Assembly (NCBI GenBank): GCA_945952355.1
Contig: CAMFIW010000185.1
Location: 1-6,293, forward strand
Length of the DNA: 6,293 nt
Reading direction: 5' to 3'
DNA from: an uncultured Phenylobacterium sp.
GTDB lineage: Bacteria > Pseudomonadota > Alphaproteobacteria > Caulobacterales > Caulobacteraceae
The number at the start of each line of letters is the position of its first letter. Position 1 is the first letter of the stretch. A program made the position numbers and the translations under genes. Below the pieces are notes generated by a model. It did no database searches. It saw only the letters and a list, made by a program, of their open reading frames with translations, and was not told the DNA's origin. Positions 1 to 5,482 of the stretch are shown here, piece by piece.

Positions 1-385
1 GTGTGATTCCGGGTGGCCGCGCAGTCGGAAAGGTCACGACCCTCGCCACGCCATTCGGGAACAGAACGGCGACTGCGTCCCATAGGACTGTCGAGCCTAC
101 CGCCGGACTGCCCAGGGCGAGCCGCGCCGCGCCGCCACCCCGGTCGATTCCCCAGACGTAGAGCGCCCCTGGGGTCGTGCCGACCGCACCGCCGAGAGTC
201 GCACTCAGATGGAGATTGTCGCCGGCGAAGAATGCGCTCGCGCTCAGGATGTCGAGATCCTCGGCGAGCGGTCCCGAATAGGTGGCGAGAAAGTCGCCTG
301 CGGGATCGGCCACCGTGGTGGCCAAGGCGGGGCCGGCGGCCAGAGTGGCCGCAAGGGCCAGGATGGAGATTTTAAGGCGGCGCAT
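1..385 (-). CDS. Small exported protein, N-terminal part (runs off the left end)
   Basis: An open frame of 128 codons reads without a stop from an ATG at 385 to the left window edge, so the C-terminus is missing. The start is supported by a GGGAG Shine-Dalgarno at 392-396, 6 bases upstream. Residues 1-22 form a clear Sec signal peptide: RR and K in the n-region, a hydrophobic core, and a likely cut after ALA at about residue 22. The mature part begins TTVADPAGDFLATYSGP and continues as a glycine- and alanine-rich, beta-strand-like sequence with PGALYVWGIDRG near residues 72-83. It has no cysteine and no catalytic motif I recognise. The DPAGDFLxTYxGP opening followed by an LYVWGxxxG strand recalls short exported proteins that often carry a PEP-CTERM sorting tail. 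That is a memory-based resemblance, and the tail would lie outside the window. It is divergent from the membrane regulator, which may control it. Function unknown. Confidence 0.8.
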   Translation of the reverse strand, partial: MRRLKISILALAATLAAGPALATTVADPAGDFLATYSGPLAEDLDILSASAFFAGDNLHLSATLGGAVGTTPGALYVWGIDRGGGAARLALGSPAVGSTVLWDAVAVLFPNGVARVVTFPTARPPGIT

Positions 386-391
386 ATGTCA

Positions 392-396
392 CTCCC
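392..396 (-). promoter_or_regulatory. Ribosome binding site of the exported protein
   Basis: GGGAG on the minus strand, 6 bases before the ATG at 385. It decides this start over the ATG codons a few bases further upstream on the same strand: one is out of frame, and the other lies beyond the Shine-Dalgarno. Confidence 0.6.
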
Positions 397-426
397 ATGT
401 GCATGACGCGAACCGCCCGAGCCTCG

Positions 427-454
427 GCCATTGGTCTGTAGGCTCAACAATGGC
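427..454. repeat. Inverted repeat, possible operator
   Basis: GCCATTG at 427-433 is matched by its exact reverse complement CAATGGC at 448-454, with a 14-base spacer. The half-site centres are 21 bases apart, about two helical turns, which suits a dimeric DNA-binding protein. It lies 42-69 bases upstream of the exported-protein start, where a regulator could touch polymerase, and about 85-110 bases upstream of the regulator start. A 7-base arm pair can arise by chance, so the role as an operator is inferred. Confidence 0.3.
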
Positions 455-479
455 GACGTGATGAACGGCTTATGATCTT

Positions 480-487
480 GTGATCAC
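480..487. repeat. Palindrome GTGATCAC in the divergent promoter
   Basis: This is a perfect 8-base palindrome. A TGATC motif also occurs at 473-477, 8 bases before the same motif at 481-485, giving a short direct repeat. It lies about 50-60 bases before the regulator start. It could be a protein-binding site or chance. Confidence 0.2.
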
Positions 488-538
488 GCGACATATTGAG
501 CCCAATGGGAGCTTCGAACCGGCACAGGTACCTTGTCG

Positions 539-2395
539 ATGGGTGAGGATCGACCGATCCGGCTGGCCAGCGAGGCGCCCTTCGCCGTCGGCGCGATGGC
601 TGTGACGCCGGCGGTGCGCGAGGTCGCCTGGCCCAGCGGCCGTCGCACCTTGGAACCCCGAGTGATGCAAGTGCTGGTCGCCCTGGCCGGCGCGGACGGC
701 GCGGTCGTTGGTCGCGACACACTTGTTCAGCGGTGCTGGGAAGGTCGCGTCGTTGGGGACGCCGCGATAAACAGGGTGATCTCGCTCCTGCGCCAACTCG
801 CCGCCGAAACACAGGCGTTCTCAGTCGAAACCGTGACGAAGGTCGGGTATCGCCTACAACCTGCGGAAACGGCCACGGTCGCAAGACCTGTCTCCGCAAC
901 AATGCGAACGCCAACGGCGTCGCTCATCGGACTTGCGATGGCCGGCCTGATCCTGGCCTTGCTCCTGGGCTACTGGGCCAACTTCGTACGCGGCGCGGCG
1001 CCCCCGGAGGCGATCGGTCGGGTGGCCGTCGGCAGGTTCGAGGTTCACCAGGCCGATCCGGAGCTCGAGCGGTTGGCGGCAGGACTGAGCGACGCGCTGG
1101 TCGGCGTTCTAACACGCTCCGGGGTCGAAGCGCTGCCCGACGGCGGCGGGCAAGGCGGCCGTGGCGACTTGCGCATCGCCGGATCCCTGGACCGCGAAGC
1201 CGGTGAACTCATCGTCTCGACCAGAGTGCTCGACCGCAAGACCGGCATGGTCTTGAGCACGCTGCGACTGACCCGGCCCGCAGACGCTGCGGCCGGCCTC
1301 GCGGACCAGGCTGCGCTGAACCTGGCGGCAGGGCTCGACTGCGCCTTGGAGGACCGCAAGCGCTCCGGCCGCAACTTCAGCCCGACGGTGCTCGCGCTCT
1401 ATCTCAACACCTGCGACGCCATTGCTCGGGAGGGCAATGGCCCGCGCATGCTGACCGCGGCCCGGCGGCTGGTGGCCGCGGCGCCGGACCTGGCCGTCGC
1501 CCAAGCCCTGTTTGGCGTCGCCCAGGCCAATGCGGCCCTCGATCTCGATCTTGCCTCGGAGGAAGCCAAGGCACTCCGGCAGGGCGCGCGCGACGCGGCG
1601 GCCCAGGCGCTTGCGCTCGACCCGAAGACTCCGAAGGCCTACCTCGCCATCGCCAACAGCTATCGTCCCGGCGGCCAGTGGGCGGAGCGCGAGCGCAACT
1701 ACCTGATGGCGCGCCAAATCGATCCAAACTTGGGGCCTGGCCGAATGAGCTATGTGGGCCTCTTGCGCGAGGTCGGACGCGTCCGAGAGGCGTTCACGAT
1801 CGATGAACACGCGATGGACTCCGCAGACCCACGCACCCTCATACCCGCGCGGGTCTTCGGGGTGATCCTGAATGCGCAGCTGGGCGACCTTGACGAGGCG
1901 GAAGCTCGCCTGGCCGAGCTCGAACGGCTGGATCCCCAGACGGCCCAGGGCCTGGCCTGGCGGATCGCCACGAACTGGCAGGCCCCTGGCCCCGCACGCG
2001 CTCGGGTGCGGACCCTGGTCGCCCACGGGGCGGTCAAACCGAAAGCTGCGGCGTGCGTGCTGGACTATCTGGACGGCGACATCGCGGCGGCGACGCGGCG
2101 AGGTCTGCCGACCTCCTGCGCCGGGGCGCCGGCCGACCGGCGCGTGATGCTGCTTGCACGGCAAGGCGACACCGACGGCGCCTATGCGGAGATCGATGAC
2201 GCCCTGGCCACAAATGGTTCAACCGCCCTGCTGTTCGATCCAGCAATGAAGGGTTTCCGAGCCGATCCGCGCTTCATACCGCTCGCGCGCCGGCTCGGTC
2301 TGGTCGACTATTGGCGGCAGGGCCATTGGCCGGATTTCTGCACCGAGCCCGGTCTGCCATATGATTGCAGAACGGCCTTCGGCCTCAATCCTTGA
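539..2395 (+). CDS. Membrane-bound winged-helix regulator with periplasmic helical repeats (CadC/ToxR-like)
   Basis: A 618-residue predicted one-component regulator. Residues about 13-107 form an OmpR/PhoB-type winged-helix DNA-binding domain, with recognition-helix region GDAAINRVISLLRQLA and a wing ending TVTKVGYRLQ. There is no receiver domain, so it is not a classical response regulator. A single membrane segment (SLIGLAMAGLILALLLGYW, about 128-146) places the DNA-binding part inside and the rest in the periplasm. Residues about 159-250 resemble the TolB/FlgO-like fold of this class (VAVGRF, LAAGLSDALVGVL). Residues about 280-560 are alanine-rich TPR-like helical repeats (AAAQALALDPKTPKAYLAIANSY; GDLDEAEARLAELERLDP). 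The C-terminus LFDPAMKGFRADPRFIPLARRLGLVDYW followed by WPDFC is a typical ending of these proteins. Six periplasmic cysteines fall in three close pairs: C268/C292, C506/C527 and C601/C610. ATG at 539 is chosen; an in-frame TTG at 533 is possible, and neither has a strong Shine-Dalgarno. The signal sensed is unknown. The divergent position suggests it controls itself and the exported-protein gene. Confidence 0.88.
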   Translation: MGEDRPIRLASEAPFAVGAMAVTPAVREVAWPSGRRTLEPRVMQVLVALAGADGAVVGRDTLVQRCWEGRVVGDAAINRVISLLRQLAAETQAFSVETVTKVGYRLQPAETATVARPVSATMRTPTASLIGLAMAGLILALLLGYWANFVRGAAPPEAIGRVAVGRFEVHQADPELERLAAGLSDALVGVLTRSGVEALPDGGGQGGRGDLRIAGSLDREAGELIVSTRVLDRKTGMVLSTLRLTRPADAAAGLADQAALNLAAGLDCALEDRKRSGRNFSPTVLALYLNTCDAIAREGNGPRMLTAARRLVAAAPDLAVAQALFGVAQANAALDLDLASEEAKALRQGARDAAAQALALDPKTPKAYLAIANSYRPGGQWAERERNYLMARQIDPNLGPGRMSYVGLLREVGRVREAFTIDEHAMDSADPRTLIPARVFGVILNAQLGDLDEAEARLAELERLDPQTAQGLAWRIATNWQAPGPARARVRTLVAHGAVKPKAAACVLDYLDGDIAAATRRGLPTSCAGAPADRRVMLLARQGDTDGAYAEIDDALATNGSTALLFDPAMKGFRADPRFIPLARRLGLVDYWRQGHWPDFCTEPGLPYDCRTAFGLNP

Positions 2396-3185
2396 GCTCA
2401 ATCAGCTCGATCCGGCGGAACTCGATCGGCGTGCTCTCGCCTTGGAGCGATAGATAGCCCTCGCTAAGCGGCGACGCGCCTCGAGCGAGCAGCGCCACGC
2501 CAGCCGGAGCGGTCGTGTCCATCTTGAATCCGGCGTACTCGGCCGGGGCGAGCCGCAGGTCGGCATACTCCAAGACAAGTTCACCGTTCACGTACTGGCG
2601 CACCAGGCGGTCGCCGTGCACCTCGACCTCGAAGCGCACCCATTCGCCGTCTTGGAAGGTCCTGGAGGTGGAGTTGCGGCAGTGCTCAGCCATGGGCTTG
2701 CCGCCGATCGTCACGGTCGTGCCGGGGGTGCAGACATTGCCCGTCGGTCGGGTCTGGCCCGGCTTGCCACCCAGGATCTGGGCTTCGACCGAGACCGGAT
2801 AGGGTTGGTCGATCCCCATGTCGCCGGCCGCCTGGCCATGGATCATCACGCCGGAATTGCGTTCCGCCCAGCCCTGAGCGCCTGGTGTCGGCTCGCCGAC
2901 GAAACGGTATTCCAGCCGCAGCCGGTAGGCCTTGAGCTTCCGGTTGAAGACCAGGTGGGCGTATTCGTCGGTGAAGTGGCCATACTCGGCATAGGAGACC
3001 CGCAGCACCCCATCCTTGACGACGAAGGTGTTCTTCCAGTTCTCGCCCGCCGGCCGGTGGTTCACCTTGGGCGTCCAGCCGGAGAGATCGCGGCCGTTGA
3101 AGATCGAGCGCCAATGGCCCTCGGCCTGGGCCGGCGGCGCGCTCAGCAGCCCGAGCGCGGCGACCACGATCGCGGCGCGCCTCAC
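2385..3185 (-). CDS. Secreted DUF1080 / 3-keto-disaccharide hydrolase-like protein
   Basis: A 266-residue protein with a Sec signal peptide: MRR n-region, a hydrophobic core, and a likely cut after AQA at residue 21. The mature protein is a single DUF1080 domain (PF06439; concanavalin-like jelly roll), about residues 25-264. Family marks are SIFNGRDLSGWTPK near the start, RNSGVMIHG at about 109-117, SVEAQILGG at about 132-140, and the closing GYLSLQGESTPIEFRRIELIEL. The length is normal for a one-domain member. C152 and C169 could form a disulfide. Some characterised members hydrolyse 3-keto-disaccharides or 3-keto-glycosides made by an FAD dehydrogenase, which fits its neighbours; the exact substrate is not visible and I cannot assign catalytic residues. 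The start is GTG, overlapping the TGA of the small-subunit gene in a GTGA arrangement, so translation is probably coupled. Its 3' end overlaps the convergent regulator gene by 11 bases. Confidence 0.87.
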   Translation of the reverse strand: MRRAAIVVAALGLLSAPPAQAEGHWRSIFNGRDLSGWTPKVNHRPAGENWKNTFVVKDGVLRVSYAEYGHFTDEYAHLVFNRKLKAYRLRLEYRFVGEPTPGAQGWAERNSGVMIHGQAAGDMGIDQPYPVSVEAQILGGKPGQTRPTGNVCTPGTTVTIGGKPMAEHCRNSTSRTFQDGEWVRFEVEVHGDRLVRQYVNGELVLEYADLRLAPAEYAGFKMDTTAPAGVALLARGASPLSEGYLSLQGESTPIEFRRIELIELKD

Positions 3186-3748
3186 AGCAGCGCCCAGCCG
3201 CGCCCGATCTCCCTGAACGGCACGCAGCCGCGATAGGGGCCGGGCACCGGGCTGTAGCGCAGCGCCTGGTGCGCGCCGTCCTGCGAGGTGAAATAGCCCC
3301 AGGTCACCAGCTCTCGGATCACCGGGAAGAAGTGGGCCCAGCCCTGGGTCTTGGTCTCGGCGACATAGACCTGAAGGATCGCGTCCTGCTGCGCGGGCTC
3401 CAGGGCCGCGAATACCTTGCCGTGGGCGGCGCGGGCGTCGGCGTCCATGCGGTTCAGGCCCGAGGTCACCTTCTGCACGTCGACCGGCGTGCTCCAGATG
3501 GCCAGGGTCCGGTCGACGAACTGCGGCACGCCCGCGGCCACGGCGCCGGGCGTATTCGTCGGCGGCATGATCCGGTCGGCGGCGGCGGACAGCGCCAAGG
3601 CCTGATCGGCGGTGAGCGCCTTGGGCGTCCAGGTCGGAACCGGCGTCGCCGCGGCAGCCACCACTGGCGCGGCCCAGGCGATCGCGAGGGCGCCAGCGGT
3701 GAGGCCGAACATCGCACCCCGTCGGCTGGTCATCGGTTCGCTCCGCAT
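3182..3748 (-). CDS. Sugar dehydrogenase small subunit (gluconate 2-dehydrogenase subunit 3 family), Tat-exported
   Basis: A 188-residue protein of the Gluconate_2-dh3 family (PF13618), the small partner of membrane- or periplasm-facing GMC sugar dehydrogenases. The N-terminus has a twin-arginine signal (TSRRGAMFGLTAGALA, R9-R10) and a hydrophobic stretch ending around AAAA at residue 34. Family marks are ADRIMPPTNTPGAVAAGVPQFVD (about 57-79), RELVTWGYFTS (about 145-155) and YSPVPGPYRGCVPFREIG (about 165-182). The role known for the family is to bind, stabilise and help export the FAD subunit, which here lacks its own signal. The start is one base after the stop of the large-subunit gene. ATG at 3748 has a strong AAGGGGGAG; an in-frame ATG at 3733 has its own GGAG 7 bases before it, so a five-residue-shorter form is possible and would still carry the RR motif. 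It ends in a GTGA overlap with the DUF1080 gene. Confidence 0.9.
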   Translation of the reverse strand: MRSEPMTSRRGAMFGLTAGALAIAWAAPVVAAAATPVPTWTPKALTADQALALSAAADRIMPPTNTPGAVAAGVPQFVDRTLAIWSTPVDVQKVTSGLNRMDADARAAHGKVFAALEPAQQDAILQVYVAETKTQGWAHFFPVIRELVTWGYFTSQDGAHQALRYSPVPGPYRGCVPFREIGRGWALL

Positions 3749-3749
3749 C

Positions 3750-5480
3750 TCAGAGCTCCCCCTTCTTGCCCGCGGCCACGGCGAAGGCGGCGGCTCGCGC
3801 GGTCAGCGCCATATAGGTCAGGGAGGGGTTCACGCAGGACGCCGAGGCCATGGCGGCGCCGTCTGTGATGAAGACGTTCTTGCATTCCCACATCTGGTTG
3901 TGGGCGTTCAGCACAGAAGTCTTGGGATCGCGGCCCATGCGGGCCGTGCCCATTTCGTGGATGCCGAGACCCGGGCCATAGTCGCCAGTGGCGTATTTCT
4001 GGACGCCCTTGTAACCCGCCGCCTCAAGCATCTCGGCGGCCGCGTCGGCCATGTCCTTGCGCATGGCGATTTCATTGTCGCGGATGGAGACATCGAGCCT
4101 CAGGGTCGGCAGCCCGTGCTTGTCCTTCAGGTCGTGGTTCAGGGTCGCGCGGTTGTCGGCATAGGGCAGGATCTCGCCGAAGCCCCCCAGGCGGATGCCC
4201 CACGGGCCGGGCTGGCTGAGGGCCGCCTTGCGTTCGGCGCCGAAGCCGGCCGCCTCGCGGTCCCAGCCCATGCGGGCCGCGCCGCCCTGGTAGCCGAAGC
4301 CACGCATGTAGTCCTTCCGCTCCGTGGCCTTGTCGCCGAGGTTGCGGAAACGTGGGACATAGATGCCGTTCGGCCGGCGGCCGACGTAATACTGGTCGTC
4401 GAAGCCCTCGACCATCGCGCCGGCGCCGACGCCCAGGTGGTGGTCCATGATGTTGCGGCCGACCTGGTCGCTAGCGTTGCCGAAGCCGTTCGGGAAGCGG
4501 CTGCTGGACGAATTCAGCAGGATCCAGGCGGTATTCAGCGCCGAGGCGTTGAGGAAGATGATCGGGGCGTAGAACTCCTCCTCCTTGCCGGTCGCGATAT
4601 CGAGGATCCGCACTCCGTCGGCCCGCTGGCGCTTCTCGTCATAGAGCAGGGTCGTGGCGATCGAGTTCGGCCGGATGGTCATCCGCTTGGTGCGGTTGGC
4701 CGCCACCAGGGTGGCCGAGTTCGAGCTGAAATAGGCGCCGAACGGGCAGCCGCGGCTGCACATGTTGCGGCTCTGGCATTGGCCGCGGCCCAGGGCCTTC
4801 TGCTCCTCCGTCGGCTTGGTCAGGTGGGCGGCGCGGCCGATGGTGACCCTCCGCTCAGGGAACCGCGCCTCCGCCTTGGCCTTGAAGGCCAGCTCCACGC
4901 AGTTCATCTCCATCGGCGGCTGGAACTGGCCGTCGGGCAGCTGGGCGAGGCCCTCGTTCTGGCCGCTCACCCCGATGAAGCGTTCGACATAGTCGTACCA
5001 GGGGGCGATGTCGGCATAGCGGATCGGCCAGTCGACCCCGACGCCCTGCTTGGCGTTGGCCTCGAAGTCGAGGTCGGAGTGTCGATAGCACTGCCGCGCC
5101 CAGAGCAGGGACCGCCCGCCGACGTGATAGCCGCGGATCCAGTCGAACCGCTTGGCCTCGCTGTACGGCTCCTCGTCGTCCTTGACGAAGAAGTGCTGCG
5201 TGAACTCGGTCAGGGCGTAGCCCGTGCGCTGCTGCACCGGATAGTGCGCCTTCATCGTCGCCTCGGGCAGGCGGCCGCGCGGATACTGGGTCTCCCACGG
5301 CGCGGTGTTCATCGTCGGATAGTCGACAATGTGGCGCACCATCGGGCCGCGCTCGAGCACCAGGGTCTTCAGGCCGCGCTCGGTCAGTTCCTTGGCCGCC
5401 CAGCCGCCGGACATGCCGCTGCCCACGACGATGGCGTCGAAGGTCCGCTCGGGGCGGGCCTTCGTGTTGAGGTTGGCCAT
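3750..5480 (-). CDS. GMC-family FAD-dependent sugar dehydrogenase, large catalytic subunit (glucoside 3-dehydrogenase-like)
   Basis: A 576-residue flavoprotein of full length for bacterial GMC sugar dehydrogenases. Residues 14-44 form the FAD-binding beta-alpha-beta unit: VVGSGMSGGWAAKEL (GxGxxG), closed by the acidic E43 in LVLERG. GYHVGGRSLLWARQ at about 118-130 and YRHSDLDFEAN are typical of the sugar-oxidising branch. CQSRNMCSRGC (C235, C241, C245; CX5CX3C) matches the spacing of the [3Fe-4S] ligands in FAD-glucose dehydrogenases, so an Fe-S relay is likely. The C-terminal GMC domain holds the catalytic pair H508 (GLGIHEMGTARMG) and N551 (SCVNPSLT). The family oxidises sugars or glycosides and passes electrons to a cytochrome or other carrier; oxidation at C3 is inferred from the DUF1080 neighbour. 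It has no signal peptide, so it is probably carried through Tat with the small subunit. It starts 2 bases after the TIM-barrel gene stops, with only a weak Shine-Dalgarno. Gluconate or 2-ketogluconate dehydrogenase is a possible alternative. Confidence 0.93.
   Translation of the reverse strand: MANLNTKARPERTFDAIVVGSGMSGGWAAKELTERGLKTLVLERGPMVRHIVDYPTMNTAPWETQYPRGRLPEATMKAHYPVQQRTGYALTEFTQHFFVKDDEEPYSEAKRFDWIRGYHVGGRSLLWARQCYRHSDLDFEANAKQGVGVDWPIRYADIAPWYDYVERFIGVSGQNEGLAQLPDGQFQPPMEMNCVELAFKAKAEARFPERRVTIGRAAHLTKPTEEQKALGRGQCQSRNMCSRGCPFGAYFSSNSATLVAANRTKRMTIRPNSIATTLLYDEKRQRADGVRILDIATGKEEEFYAPIIFLNASALNTAWILLNSSSSRFPNGFGNASDQVGRNIMDHHLGVGAGAMVEGFDDQYYVGRRPNGIYVPRFRNLGDKATERKDYMRGFGYQGGAARMGWDREAAGFGAERKAALSQPGPWGIRLGGFGEILPYADNRATLNHDLKDKHGLPTLRLDVSIRDNEIAMRKDMADAAAEMLEAAGYKGVQKYATGDYGPGLGIHEMGTARMGRDPKTSVLNAHNQMWECKNVFITDGAAMASASCVNPSLTYMALTARAAAFAVAAGKKGEL
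3756..3764 (-). promoter_or_regulatory. Strong ribosome binding site of the small-subunit gene
   Basis: AAGGGGGAG on the minus strand, 7 bases before the ATG at 3748 and embedded in the last codons of the GMC dehydrogenase gene. It is much stronger than the sites before the other genes of the operon and favours the longer start. Confidence 0.6.
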
Positions 5481-5482
5481 GG

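Larger units (their letters stand above)
386..538. promoter_or_regulatory. Divergent promoter region between exported protein and regulator
   Basis: This is the only substantial non-coding stretch in the window, and it separates two genes that point away from each other, so both promoters should lie here. It is more AT-rich than the flanking genes around 455-500. A TATGAT at 471-476 resembles a -10 element for the regulator, but no convincing -35 stands 16-18 bases before it. I could not assign a promoter for the minus strand. Two symmetric elements inside it (427-454 and 480-487) are listed separately as possible operators. Confidence 0.5.

Noticed and set aside
13..375. A plus-strand open frame at the left end
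   Set aside because: Its product is mostly arginine, proline and serine, while the opposite strand encodes a protein with a signal peptide and a good ribosome site.
444..914. A minus-strand open frame covering the promoter region and the start of the regulator gene
   Set aside because: Its translation is arginine- and proline-rich and resembles no family. It lies opposite the conserved winged-helix domain.
1109..2164. A 351-codon minus-strand open frame opposite the regulator gene
   Set aside because: It is arginine- and glycine-rich with no domain or signal, while the plus strand has a coherent regulator across the whole stretch. It is a shadow of that coding sequence.
2384..2401. Possible hairpin terminator: CTCAA/TTGAG stem and the palindrome TTGAGCTCAA at the convergent stops
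   Set aside because: The stem is only 5 bases with a 3-base loop, is not GC-rich and is not followed by a T-run on either strand. It also lies within coding sequence.
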